48,612 nucleotides of DNA. Origin: Purshia tridentata. Lineage: Eukaryota; Streptophyta; Magnoliopsida; Rosales; Rosaceae. The position numbers were made by a program, and so were the translations under genes. The notes under the pieces are model-generated. The model was not told where the DNA came from. It made no database searches and saw only the letters and a list, made by a program, of their open reading frames with translations. Of this stretch, positions 1-12,900 are shown piece after piece. Position 1 is the first letter of the stretch; each line of letters opens with the position of its first letter. Where the stretch lies: NCBI GenBank assembly GCA_003254885.1, contig QANT01000303.1:1-48612 (forward strand). Reading direction: 5' to 3'.

Positions 1-848
1 AGAGTCCTTTACTATAATAGGTCTTGTGCCATTGCACAACTTGCACTGCATTAGAGTATTTGGGAACATAAAATCTCCATCCTACTCTCACCACTTAAAT
101 GATGCGGCATTCAAAGTCGGGTGGCTTTAAAACCTTAAAAGTGTACTTTGGTCTATTATTATTTAATACTATTATTTGATGACAATAACACTATAGTTTA
201 CAAAGAAAAAATAAATAAAAAGGCTAGTTTTCGATGGGGATGTCAAAAGTGGACATCTTTCACTAACCTTAAAAAATACATAAAACGTAACTAACAAAAT
301 AAACTAATATTTAATGAATTCTAATGTTTTTCTATAGCTTTAAAGTGGCAAGTGGCAAGTGGCAAGTGGCAAGTGGCAAGTGGCAAGTGGCAAGTAGTTG
401 AGAAATGTAAGTTGTGGCATTAGTTGACTCAAACTATACACAATAATACAATATCCATTTGTTAAAAATAAATTTTAAACAACATTTAAAAAAATTATAT
501 ATACATTATTTCTGATATATACGGGAGATGATGTGGCGATATTACTGACTTTTCAACCTTGTGTAATATTCTCGAATCTTGACTTTTCAACTATTTGGCC
601 ATAATTATTCAATTATGTGGAACGACAAATGATAAAATAGTAAGTAGATAAATAACTAAGAAGAAACCTAATTCGTGCTAGTTTTGGTAACATTTGAAAT
701 TCATAAAGAACAAAACAAACACAGTAGAATGGTTCGAATGAATGCAGACCCAAAGAGCAACATAAAGCTGATAATAGAATGACAAAGATATAGATGGTGA
801 TTCCCGGAAGCATATCACTGGGATTTTCTGTTAATCGAGATAGGGAGC
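1..848. other. AT-rich intergenic DNA upstream of MRS2
   Basis: No coding signal is visible. The only clear structure is a short heptamer tandem array near position 343, listed separately. A 79-codon minus-strand open frame near 613-852 has no recognisable similarity and looks like chance. Confidence 0.6.
343..391. repeat. Heptanucleotide tandem repeat (AAGTGGC)x7
   Basis: Seven perfect head-to-tail copies of AAGTGGC are followed by a partial AAGT. It is a simple minisatellite in intergenic DNA and is probably length-polymorphic. Confidence 0.95.
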
Positions 849-927
849 ACACTGCACAACTCTGCTTCTCTAACTTTCACCTATCGAACATCTCTCATTC
901 CCAGGCTAGCATTTGACTTTTCTCGAG

Positions 928-1626
928 GTAATTTTCGCTATTTTTTTATTTTTCTATCTGGGGTTTTTTAAGATTCTTTGTCCTTCGCTGATTTCCCTCT
1001 ATGGGGTTATCTAATTGTTTAGTAATTATCATTTAAACTGATGGGATTCGTTTTCATTCTTTGATTTTTGTGTGGAAATTGATCTCCGGTGTGGATTGGG
1101 TTTGGGTGCCCCTGCTTGAGAGTTTTAATACGTGCCTTTTATGGAAAATGGTTCTTTGATTTCTGGGTTTTCCGAACCCACAATATATAGTTATCAGACT
1201 CAATTGAGTTGTGGTATAGTTTCTTCTTGAGACTCAAACATGAGGTGTCTAAGATTTTAAAGTTCCATTTTCTTCTTCCTTGTACCCAGTAAAGTTCATC
1301 AATTGATATTAGTTACTTTCTTCATTCAATGTGGTGTATTCCAGTATAGTGATTCATGCATAAACCCTTCACTCTTATCTTCTCTCATTGATGAAATTTG
1401 ACTTTTTGGAACAATCGATTGAAAAGGGTTTCTCATTTTCACTTTACGTTTTTCAGATACTACTTTAGACATGCACCAAGAACATGGATCAACATCGATA
1501 TAGTGGTTGCGCTTTCATACATATACAATCACCAATTACTTGCTTGCTCAAACATGGCTGTGGTTGCTTGGTGTTGCATTTTGGTACCATTTAATATGCA
1601 CCGACATGGACATTGTCTTCTTCCAG
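928..1626 (+). other. Probable 5'-leader intron of the MRS2 gene
   Basis: A good donor (TCGAG|GTAATTTT) and an acceptor (CTTCTTCCAG) 40 bases before the ATG frame a T-rich stretch without coding signal. Long leader introns are common in plant genes. A leader exon ending at 927 would be joined to the first coding exon. This is inferred from splice signals only. Confidence 0.5.
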
Positions 1627-1665
1627 ATTCTGGATTAGCACCCAAAGCAGGGTGAATAAAATCCA

Positions 1666-4113
1666 ATGGAAGAGTCACGATCCCCTTTACTTCCTTCTGA
1701 TCTTCCAGAATCCACCTCTTCTAATCATACTGTAAGTGTTCACTTTTATGCAAATGGAATTCGTGGGTCGGCTGGTATTCAGGAACTGAAGAAGAGAGGT
1801 CATGGAAGTCGTTCTTGGATAAAGATTGATCCGTTTGGGAACTCAAACATTTTGGAGCTTGACAAGGCTTCTATAATGAGACATTGTTCTTTGCCTGCAA
1901 GAGATCTCCGACTTTTGGACCCTTTGTTCATTTACCCTTCTACAATATTAGGAAGGGAGAAAGCAATAGTTGTTAATCTTGAACAGATCAGGTGTATAAT
2001 CACAGCTGACGAAGTTATCCTGATGAATTCCCTGGATGGATGTGTTGTTCAGTACAAGTCTGAATTGTGCAAACGCCTTCAGTCAAACAAAGATCAATCT
2101 GGTTAGGAAACTAATTCAACCTAATACCTGATGGCCTTTATTTGCTTTAGGGGTTTACTCATAATTTTCTCATTTATATGAGTGATAACCTTTTTTTGCC
2201 ATTCCCAAAAAAATATCATATTTTGTTATTTGGCAGGAAAAAGGGTTTCCCCTAAGTGACAACTTGTTCTCTTCCAAAATTTAAGCTTTTTTTTCTTCCT
2301 AACTTTTTTAATCATCAAAGTAAAACTAAATGTTGAATGCATTTCTGACATCGAGTCTAATTTGATTCAGATGACTTGCCTTTTGAGTTTAGAGCATTGG
2401 AGCTCGCTTTGGAACTGACTTGCATGTCTTTAGATGCTCAGGTATCCATCTCTCTTCAGCACAAAACTTTCAACGAAATTTAGTACATGCTGCATTTATG
2501 TTTTAGATAACCCCAGGAAATTCCTTTGTTCACTACTTCTGGAGGTATAGTTATCACCAAACTGGTAAAGTCCTTAGTCATGTATATGTTATCTTTCAGA
2601 ACTATCTATATTTGAATTATGAGTTTTTAGACCATATGAAGAAAAATTTGAACAATACTAGGAAAATGAAGCAGGAATCGTCATCAGCACAAATCCATTA
2701 CATTAATGAAGTTCATTAATATGATAGGTACAAGAACTGGCAATGGAGATATACCCAGTGCTGGATGAACTAGCAACATCTATTAACACTCTTAATCTAG
2801 AGCGTGTGCGTAGGCTGAAAGGTCACCTCCTTGCCTCGACTCAACGAGTTCAGAAGGTAAACGATGATATAGTATATTTAGTTTCGTAAGGGTGATTCTA
2901 TTGGCACCCAATAATTTGCTCTGTCCCTTAAAGGTACTGATATTTTCATTCTACCCTTATTTTTTTCAATTTTTCAAACTTAAAATATTGGGGATGGGGA
3001 ATGGGAGATATATATATCAGAAATGCTCTATTGTTTCGTATATATAGGGTAAAATAGTATTTATAAAGTTGGAAAAAATTTGGGAGTCTTAGTGAGCAAA
3101 ACCTTGGGTGCCAATAGAGACATCTGTCTCATAATCTCTGTATGCTTTTCATCTCCTCAATATAATTGCTTTTTAATTTATTCTAGGTCCGTGATGAAAT
3201 AGAACATCTCATGGATGATGACGGTGACATGGCTGAGATGTACCTAACTGAGAAGAAACAAAGGTCAGAGGGTTATCCCTCAAGTGACCTTGGTTTTCAA
3301 ACTAACACCTCAGGTGAGGAAAGAGCAGTTTCAAAATCTGCCCCTGTTTCACCAGTGGGGTCAATCGGTGGAGCAATGAAATTGCAAAGGGCTTTTAGCA
3401 GTATTGTGGGATCAAGCAGACATGGAAGCTTAATTAGCTCATCTAATAGCGGAGAAAACATTGAGCAGTTGGAAATGCTGCTTGAAGCGTACTTTGTTGT
3501 AATCGACCATACTCTCAGCAAGTTGTTATCGGTATGAGATGTTTGTTGTTCAGTGAATATATATATATATATATATATGTTATACATTTATAGTATTTAG
3601 GTTTTTAGAGGGAGAGAGATCCTGTGGCATTATCACTCTACTTTTTATTTTTTTTAAGAATTGAGTTATGCCGACACTGTTGAAATATTTATTTCTTGTG
3701 TTGTTGATGCAGCTAAAAGAATACATTGATGATACTGAAGATCTGATTAACATTAAATTGGTAAGGAGTGATTTAACTTCTATTTGTCTATTTCATAGAT
3801 TGCCTTTTTTTCTATATTTCTTTGAATTACTATAATATATGCACAAATGCAACATATCTTAATTCACTCTGTTCATGGACAGGGCAATGTTCAGAACCAT
3901 CTGATAAAATTTGAGTTGCTTCTTACAGCAGCTACCTTCGTGGCTACAAGTTTTGCTTCTGTTACAGCAGTATTTGGAATGAATTTTGAGTCTTCTGTTT
4001 TTGATAATCCATCTACATTCAGTTGGGTTCTTGTTGTTAGTGGTGTTGCCTGTGGGTTCTTGTACTTCTCTTTCCTGATTTATTTTAGGTACAAAAGGAT
4101 CTTTCCGTTGTAA
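1666..4113 (+). CDS. MRS2-5: Magnesium transporter MRS2 (CorA family), MRS2-5-like
   Basis: This is a CorA-type Mg2+ channel of plant membranes. Six coding exons join in phase: 1666-2101, 2371-2441, 2728-2856, 3187-3531, 3713-3760 and 3883-4113, giving about 419 residues, the usual MRS2 length. The soluble N-terminal half carries the family block LPARDLRLLDPLFIYPSTIL and the segment IRCIITADEV. The long coiled-coil region follows, then two C-terminal membrane helices. The diagnostic GMN selectivity motif sits at residues 375-377, at the end of the first helix, and the protein ends in a short basic tail. The start was chosen because MEESRSPLLP leads directly into the conserved region. A serine-rich loop near residues 230-290, carrying SPVSPVGS-like sequence, is typical of this clade. 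Assignment to the MRS2-5 clade rather than MRS2-1 rests on remembered N-terminal similarity. A MITE-like element sits in intron 3. Confidence 0.95.
2897..3118. mobile_element. MITE-like element with 15-bp terminal inverted repeats
   Basis: Both ends carry TCTATTGGCACCCAA in inverted orientation (2897-2911 and 3104-3118), bounding a 222-bp AT-rich segment without coding capacity. The similarity extends imperfectly inward. It lies wholly inside MRS2 intron 3. No convincing target-site duplication could be read, so the superfamily is not assigned. Confidence 0.7.
3557..3580. repeat. (AT)n microsatellite in MRS2 intron 4
   Basis: A run of about eleven AT dinucleotides lies just after the donor of intron 4. 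No function is apparent. Confidence 0.85.
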
Positions 4114-5314
4114 AGTACATAGAGCAAACTACTTCAATGAAAATGAAGACAGATTCTTTCAGTGAAACTGAATTTTGATTTCTTAAAAAGATAAAAGAAA
4201 TTGGTTTTTTTTTTTTCTTAATCAAGGAAAAGGAAACACACTTTGACTAGGCTGCTTGCTAAATTTCTTATCTGTTCTTCAGCCTAACATACATTGAATT
4301 AAGTTTCTGTAATATTAATCTGTTTTTCATTAGTCCATAATAATAACCAGCAGGTTTTCCTGTCACAACAAAATCAGAAACCAATTCACCAGAAGACTCG
4401 GTCAGCCTCCATTCCAACCCCAGTTCTTTTTATTTCTTTTGAAGCCAAACGCTCTTCATAATCACCGCCAATAGTAGAAGCTGAACCCATTACTGAATCA
4501 CCAAGAATGTCGGATTGTCCATGATCTGTTTCTGATAAACATTCCCTTTCCCTGTGAAATCCAACAATATGATTGGCCTTGTTGATCATCAGGCTTCAAG
4601 AAAACAAAATCAATTTCCAGGTTGATGAAGAAGTTTTAGAGAGAATAAAAAAACCCGAAATACTAAGAGAAAACAAGAAATACTGAAGGGGACGCACGCT
4701 GGCAACTTATCTAATGAAACGACGGCTTTAATAAATCAAGCCATACAAAAAAGAAGAAGAAAAGGGTGAAGGTCAAATTTATTTTATTTACTCTTCCTTG
4801 TCTTTAAAAAATGGTTGGGTGTTTCTAAGGAAAAACAATAATATGAATCCAAAAGAAAAGAATACCATTGTCTTGTTTAGTTGTTTGCCAGGCTAGAGAT
4901 GCATTGGGATGCTTTTCCAGTGGTCCTGTTGGCTTGTACAGTATTACCTGTTTTCTATTTTAACGTTTTTTCCAATTTCGTTCCAAACAAATCGGACGTA
5001 TAAATTTGGAGTTGGTATGAAAATATCAAGAGTATGAAAATTCAATGGAAATATTGAGAAAAGTTAGATGTAAATTTTGAACGAAATAAAATAAGTTTTG
5101 ATAATTAACATTGATATTAAATATTGCATCTAATGACTAATATCAGAGTATATCGTCCCTATAAATATTGAGGCTATTATCTCAATATTTGATACTACAA
5201 ATTATGCAGGTGCATTGAATTGCCACAGGAACGCTCCTGTTATAGATATACATTGTAAGATTTTCATTTTATTCTATACTAACAAATATTTACTTATATA
5301 CACAGATCATGAAT
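4114..5314. other. Convergent intergenic region between MRS2 and PAP copy A
   Basis: It holds the 3' ends of two converging genes. A 67-codon minus-strand frame (4386-4589) lacks upstream exons and recognisable similarity, so it is not annotated. No other structure was seen. Confidence 0.55.
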
Positions 5315-8300
5315 TCATGATGCTAGTGTTGTGCTTGCGCAACTATCGACAGTGCAGGCCAAGATGTCCCTATAATCTCTGGATATTCTGAAAGAGTCAT
5401 AAACTTGTCCATCCCTGCTCTTCTTGTACTCAAACAAGAGGTTCGAGTGATCAAATGCTGTAAGTTTGAGAAATCCATGATCATAGTCCTTGAAAATACT
5501 CCATTTTGTTTGGAGGGTGGTAAAAGTTGACAGGCTTGCTCCTGCACCACCAGCAACCACATGTATCGTTCCATTCAAGCTGCCCTTATAATAGTGCTTC
5601 TCTTCATTGGTGCAAATATTCTGTTACAGAGAGACAACAACACACCAATTGTAGAATCTAGATCTAATGGAATGAGGGTTGCGCTTATTTTAATTCAAAT
5701 CATCAATGCATGAACAAGAGGAAATGTACCTGGTATATGGGACAGGTTCTTTCGTAGTTATGCACATGGCCATAGATGGCAATATCAACCTTGTACTTCT
5801 GCCAAAGTTTTTGGAGGTCCTCCCTCCCCATTGGTTCCTCAAATGACCCTTCTTCTGCATAATAGATACAAGAAGAATATCCCAGAACCCGATGTGCCAG
5901 AAAGATTAGCCATGGCTGCTTCTGCCTATCGACTGATGCCAAGCAGTGCTCAATAAACTTGTATTGCTCTGTTCCCTCTCTCCAATCATGCTCTGTGTCT
6001 GCTATGCAGAAGTGAAACATGCCATAGTCAGTGGAGTACCTGGATTAAGAAACATCATGATCAGAACATAATCTTTCCTAAGCATCTAGAACAAGTGAAA
6101 AAGATGATTATTATATACATAAAGGTTACTGTTAAGTAATATGCATATAGATAGGTAAATGTGGTCCTACCAAAACTTAGCCCTGTTCTCAGTGGGAACA
6201 TAGAACATATTTTCAGCCAACACACCACATTCTCCTCCAGAATCCATGTTCCCATAGAAAGAACCTGATCCTGGCCAGTCACGTTCGTGATTGCCACTGA
6301 AAGGAAAAATCGAAAATCAGCAGAATTAGAGAAAGATGGAACTTTTTCTGAAACAAGTTGTCTGATTCAACAATGACAAACCTTGCAATCATGTAAGGAA
6401 CAGTTGATGCTATTGGCGCAACCTGTGCAGTAAATTGGTCCCATTGTGAAAGGTAACCATTTGCGTAACATATATCCCCAATATGGAAGACAATATCAAT
6501 GTTTTTCAAGTCTTGAATAAGCTGCTTAGTAGTGTTAAGAGAGCCTCTCTGGTAATTGTTATATTCATTGGAGCCATCAACTTCATCCTGCATAGTGAAG
6601 TTAGACGGAGAAAATCAGAAACTACATGAAAGTGTTTGGCCTCCATAACATTACCATAAGGTATTAACATTTTGGGCATCCACAATTGCATTGAATAAAA
6701 CAGATTTTTTTTTTTTAAAGAAAAGGTAAAAAATGATACATAGTAAACTAGGATTTTGTTTACTATATGTGCACAAATGTTCCAAGAGAGTTCAAACCTT
6801 TCCCATGTCACCGAAAATGACTACACGTTGTAAAGAATTTTGGCCGGGATAAGGAGATGCTTTAAACTGATACTCTTGACTCCAAATATATGTACCATTG
6901 AACAACCTATGCCCCAGCTTGTACGTATACCTGCAAAAAATTAAGCTTCATATTAACTGGTGACTTATCATTAAATCCAACTGCTAATGGTGAAACTTTT
7001 AACATGGTACTCATCTAATAGTTCATGGTTGTATCTTAAAAGTTAAAACTCATATCGTAGGCAAAGTAGCATTGAATTCACTCCTCTTTCAAGAGAATGA
7101 TATGCAAAATTCTAACATACACTCTGTTTGGCCACAACTCCTTGAGAAAACTAGTGTGTATGAATCCAGGGTCACGCCATCCAACCGTTCTTGCAGGTGC
7201 ACCTGTGCATGCACATTGACAAGATAAGTTGTAAACCCACAAGTTTTAAGAGGTTTTAACCATACAAACATTAACCCTTTGAGTCTTCATAAACCCTTAC
7301 ATTGTATGAATATTGAGACAGTTGGCAGAGGAGATGTTAAACACGCAGCTGCTTTAACTATTATGAAAATATAATGAATTGAAAGAAAGTTACATACCAC
7401 ACATGCTATTACGATCAAAAGTTTGCGTCCCAGCTGGGGAACGAATATATTCTACTCTTGAACCCCATTCAACAAAAGGTTCTGCCTCATTGATCCCATA
7501 GCCACTTGTCCATGTTACAGTCATCTGAGTTTGAGTACAGAACCATATTATTATTACCTGAATTAACTATATTTTTCTTGAAAAAAGTTAGTAGTCATAA
7601 AACGTGGGTAAGATAAAGAAAAAATTTAAAAAAAAAACTTGCGTATAAATGAACAGTTTTCGGTGGGAAGGAAAATAAATAGGGTGTAATGAAAACCTGC
7701 CCTTAAAAATGCATGCAATAAGATAACCTCCTTGTTCTTCTCATGTGCTATGTGCTTTGAGGATTGCAACTAGGGGAAATTGAACTTACTTCATTCCATT
7801 CTTTTCCTTGTGCAATGCGTGGGTAAACTGGTGCATTTGGATTAGAGAAAGCTACAAGATTTGACACCGCCACCACCATTGGCTGTTACACAGAAAAGAA
7901 AGAATCAGAAAATTGCAGCATCATGATTAAATCAAAGGTTCAATTGCAGATAAGCCACAGTACTCAGAATAATCATTCATGTGTATGAGAAACACACATG
8001 AAAAGCTACCAGAAAAGACAGGAGAATATTAATTGTTGCAAAAGAAGCCTTTTCCAGCTAGATTATAAGCATGCAACAAGATTGACTAGCTGGTTTTTGG
8101 ATAACAAAGCCAATTCATAAAAATAAAACCCTGATGGACTGATGGTTCAACAGACAAAATTGTTATCACATGACTGCAGAGAGAAATAGCCAAGGCAGTT
8201 TTCAGCATACATTTAATAGACCACCAGAAAATAGCACAAAAGAGAAGTCCGATCTCTGGTTGATCAGCTGAAGCTTCAAGAAACCTTTTCCCGTGTCTTT

Positions 8301-9082
8301 GTACTCAGGAGAGGAGTAATTAGCATACTGATACTGGAAAAGGAAAGAGTTTCATGTCACTTCTGTAGCTCTTTATACGCTTAGAAGGAAAGACAACTGA
8401 AGAAGCAATGTGTAGGAAAAATCATCGCAGAGTAGTGCTGGAAGAACCTTAATGGGTGCAGAACACAACAATGGAGGATAAACTCTTGGATTTTCCTCAG
8501 GGCAGGTGGAAGCACTGAAAAGGTGAAGTTGAATTTCTTCCAATTAGACCAACACACAGTTAAATTTAGCCACCAAACACAAGAATCAACGAGAAAGAAA
8601 ATCATTACAAGAGGTCCAAATGTTGACTGAAGCCAAATTTAGGCAAAAGGGCAACACAAGAACATTTTTTTATACCTGAAATTAGCAGGAGAGAATACCC
8701 CAATCCAATCATCAAACGACGGGTTATCGGAACCAAATTCCAGCGTCACCCATTCTGTGTCTTGCCCCTAAAACAGTGAAAAAAAACCCATCAGCCCAAA
8801 ATACACCTAAATACCGGGAAGACCCAATATCATACATGACTATCCATCTTCAAAAGGTGGTGAAGAATTAGAGAGAGTTGATAAAACAAACAAAAAATCA
8901 CCAAGGCTTACCCTTAATCCTAGAAGTGTAGGAGAGGCTTTAATATAAGCAAGGTCATGAAGAGCAAAGGTTGCCTTATGAATAGAAATTCTTGAAAGAG
9001 GCTGCTCTCCATGCGAACTTGCATCTTGAAGGGTGGTTGCAATAACCAACAGAATTGCCCACCTCAGTTTTATATCTTTCAT
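5315..9082 (-). CDS. PAP27: Purple acid phosphatase, PAP27-type (tandem copy A)
   Basis: This is a secreted metallophosphoesterase of the large plant PAP class. Twelve exons read in phase on the minus strand: 8912-9082, 8676-8767, 8448-8514, 8211-8333, 7790-7882, 7398-7524, 7121-7202, 6798-6930, 6382-6587, 6171-6296, 5730-6039 and 5315-5620, giving 611 residues. A hydrophobic signal peptide (about 1-24) comes first, then the fibronectin-like PAP N-domain and the catalytic domain. All five metal motifs are present: GDMGK (292-296), GDICY (333-337), GNHE (366-369), LAH (454-456) and GHVHNYER (497-504). The two histidines that bind substrate phosphate in kidney-bean PAP, 9 and 10 residues after the fourth-motif His, are Ile465 and Tyr466 here. 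Relatives are therefore annotated as probable inactive PAPs. Every exon is matched in length and phase by the neighbouring copy except for one codon, which shows tandem duplication. Confidence 0.95.
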
Positions 9083-9140
9083 CCCAATCTAGAATCTCTC
9101 AGAGAGAAGTAAAGAAATTGAAGTAAGCAAAAAAGAAGAA

Positions 9141-9209
9141 TGTTTAGGAGTTTGTAAGTTGAAGAGGGGAGTGATGTTTAGGAGTTTGTAAGTTGGAAGA
9201 GGAGAGTGA
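9141..9209. repeat. Tandem 34/35-bp direct repeat in the PAP copy A leader or promoter
   Basis: Two adjacent copies begin TGTTTAGGAGTTTGTAAGTT and end GAGTGA, differing by an indel and a substitution. They lie 59-127 bases upstream of the copy A start codon, so they sit in its leader or core promoter. Confidence 0.85.
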
Positions 9210-9981
9210 TGCAGTTGAAGTATAAGATTATGGGTTCCTGAGTTCCAATGATTGCAGCAACTTTGGAATCTGAAGGAAGATTCGACCGTGCTACCATTTT
9301 ATAGGGCTTTCAGCAAACAGTTCTCTCTGCCTTTAACGGTTTTAACTTTTAGTATTTTACCCACCAAAATTAAAATAAAAAATTAAATAAAAATTAACCC
9401 GGCAATTGTTGCTGTTATATTGCCGGGCTTTTTGATGAGCACCGAACGACACTGTTTTGCTTGACGCTGAAGAACGACAAGTAAAATTGATACAACTTCG
9501 TTACAAAACTATGATTTTTTTCATTACATAACCATTTTATTTTACGATATTGCACCATATCTCATATTTTTGTTATATTAGAGTGAATCAAATCTTATAT
9601 CTATCAGAGTCTTAACTCGTTCTACCTACACCTACTACTTGGACTAACTTACAGGACTTCAGGCTTTTCCGTGCATCATATTTAATATACTATCAACCTT
9701 ACATTATATAGTAAATACTACTTATTTTTGGAAGGAGCATATATATTTTTTTTAAATGTATGAAATAAACTAAATATGAAGAAAATTATCAATAAAACCT
9801 TTTATCTTTATACACATTATCCGACGAACCTCTACATTCCCAGCACCCAAAATAACTTACAATGAAGCAGAACACAAAGATGAATTGAAAACCATCCATC
9901 AGCATACGCTCAATATTAATTCTCTCATTTCATGAGGTGAATTATCATTATTCGCAACCAGCTTGTTTCAAGAATCAAAAT
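9210..9981. other. Spacer between the tandem PAP genes
   Basis: It carries the copy A promoter side and the 3' flank of copy B. It is AT-rich without coding signal apart from the inverted repeat at 9398-9427. Confidence 0.5.
9398..9427. repeat. Short inverted repeat upstream of PAP copy A
   Basis: CCCGGCAA and TTGCCGGG form an 8-bp stem around a 14-base loop in otherwise AT-rich DNA. It could be a hairpin or a palindromic binding site; nothing further supports a role. Confidence 0.5.
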
Positions 9982-12900
9982 TCAAGATGCTAGTGTGGTA
10001 CTTGGGCAACTATCGACAGTGCAGGCCAAGATGTCCCTATAATCCCTGGATATTCTGAAAGAGTCGTAAACCTTTCCGTCCCTGCTCTTCTTGTACTCGA
10101 ACAACAGGTTCGAGTGATCAAATGCTGTAAGTTTGACAAATCCATAATCATAGTCCTTAACGACACTCCATGCTGTTTCAACAGGAGCGAAAGTTGCAAG
10201 GCTTGCTCCTCCACCACCAGCAACCACATGTATTGTCCCATTCAAGGTACCCTTGTAATAGTGTTTCTCTTTACTGGTGCAGATATTCTGCAGAAGGAAA
10301 TAAAATGACTGTTCAATTTTAAGTCAAAGATATATGGATTCAATATGTGGCTGCAAACTCGATTGGTCATGGAGTATCAAGTTTTCAAAACATGTCAGAG
10401 TGTAATCATGCCTTAGTATGTAGGACAAATTTCAATGTACAGGGCACAGCTAAACAATGCATAAAAGTAGTGTACCTGGTAAATGGGACATGTCCTTTCA
10501 TAATTGTGCACATGGCCATATACGGCAACATCAACCTTGTACTTCTGCCACAATTTCTGAAGGCTCTCCCTCCCCATTGGTTCCTCAAATGATCCTTCAG
10601 CCGCATAAAAGCTCGCAGAAGAATAACCCAGAACCCGATGTGCTAGAAATATCAGCCATGGTTGCTTTTGTCTATCAACCGATGCTAGGCAGTCCTCAAT
10701 GAACTTGTATTGCTCGGTTCCTTCCCTCCAATCATGTTCTGTGTCGGCAATGCAGAATCGGAACATACCATAGTCAGAGGAATACCTGGAAAAAGAAACT
10801 AAGAACGTTCAAGACTAGTTCCCATCCCTGTTTAATAGGTTGTCTTGGAATTATTCCATACCAGAACTTAGCCCTATTTTCAGCAGGGACATAAAACATG
10901 GTCTCGGCTAATACACCACATTCCCCGCCTGAATCCAAGTTCCCATAAAAGGATCCTGAACCTGGCCAGTCACGCTCATGATTACCACTGGAAGAAAATA
11001 TCATAGATCAGCACATAAGTGATAAGACCAAGTTCAGAAAAGTGATTTTCAAATAAGCAGTGCAAGTGTATTGTAGTGACAAACCTTGCAATCATGTAAG
11101 GAACAGCAGATGCTATTGGCTCAACCTGTGCAGTGAATTGGTCCCACTGTGAAATGTATCCATTTGCATAACATATATCTCCAATGTGGAAGACAATGTC
11201 AATGTTCTTTAGGTCTTGGATAAGCTGCTTAGTAGTGTTGAGGGAGCCACGCTGGAAATTATTATATTCATTGGATCCATCAGCTTCATCCTGCAAGGTG
11301 TAATATTAAATTTTAAACAAAGGACTTAAGAAACTGCTTGTAAGTTTGTTGAGCTGGTGATGATAAAATTAACAAAAATTTGGACACATAAATTAAAACT
11401 TACACATGAAGCAGCAAAACTTTGAAGTGAACAAAGATTCCAGCAATTGATATCCAGTTAAAAAAATAAAATAAAAAGCAGCCCATTCATCATAAATTTG
11501 AAAAATCAGGAAGAGTGAACTAATAACATGTTTACTTCATGTCATATAAGAAAAATTATTTTATGCTGCATATGGGATATCCAAAAACAGGGGTGTGCGA
11601 TTCTATGTGGATAAATTTTTTGAAGAGAGCCCAAACCTTTCCCATGTCACCAAATATGACAACACGTTGAACAGAATTTTGACCAGGATAAGGAGAGGCT
11701 CTGAACTGGTATTCTCGACTCAGAATATATGAACCATTTGACAATCTGTGCCCTAACTTGTAGATGTACCTACAATATCATCAAGAATCATGTACATGAA
11801 CAGCTGAATGTTAACAATTTTAAGTATAGATTTTCGCATACTACGATTAATCATGGATGAGTCCCCTTTATACCTATCCTAGTATGCTTTTGAAAGTTGA
11901 TAGTATTTAAACTTTGGAAAATAAATTGATTATATAATTGAACTAATCAATAGATAAAGAAAATAAAGTTTAGAAGGCAGACCCCTCACAAAAAATTAAA
12001 ATTTATACAAAATCAAAAGAGCAATGAAATATAATAGAAGAAAATGTTGCATACACTGTGTTGGGCCACAATTCCTTCAGAAAGGCAGTGTGTATAAATC
12101 CCGGATCTCGCCATCCAACTGTCCTTGCTGGTGCACCTATGTATATAGCATATACATGGTTAAGATGAGTCATGTGACTCATGTCTTAAATAATTAATAA
12201 TATATATATGAAAACATTTAGAAGCCTTATCAACTGAAGAAAACAATATAAAAATGACGTATATTGCAAAAGCAGGTTCACATGTGAAGAGAAACACACC
12301 ACACATGCTGTTTCGATCAAAATTTAGTGTCCCAGCAGGGGATCGCACAAGGTCTCCTCCTTTTGGACCCCATTCAACAAAAGGCGTTGCTTCCATGATA
12401 TCATATCCACTTGTCCATGTTACAGTCATCTAAATATCAAGTCAAAAAGAAATTACTTCCTTGAGGAGTTGTTGACCAGAAGCTTGTGGACAAAGAACAA
12501 CATTCCATTTTCCAATGGAAAGAGATGTAAGTGATATTTGGGGGAAAAATGCTGCAACATGATATTCTGTACACCAGGACGAGTATCTCCAAGAAGAAAG
12601 TGTACTTACTTCATTCCAGATTTTCCCTTGTGCCAAGCGTGGATAAACTGGAGCTTTTGGATTTGTGAATGCTACTTTATTTGATACTGCCACCAACTTT
12701 GGCTATTTTATAAAAAAAATAGATAACAGATTAATAAATTGCAGCAAGGGAAAATTAAGTAGATAGAGAAACAAGCAGCAGTTGGTAGAACAATCTCTCT
12801 CTTACGAAATTTCCTAAACCAAAGCCCAAAGGTTAATTTTGACCTCTATTTAGAAAAAGAATGTAAGACAAAGTACAAAGGCAACAGATAACAGCCCTGG

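Noticed and set aside
343-391. Heptamer array as a CRISPR-like repeat
   Set aside because: Contiguous copies without spacers in a plant genome; a simple tandem repeat.
4386-4589. 67-codon minus-strand ORF downstream of MRS2
   Set aside because: No recognised domain, no compatible exons upstream and no promoter or splice context; treated as chance.
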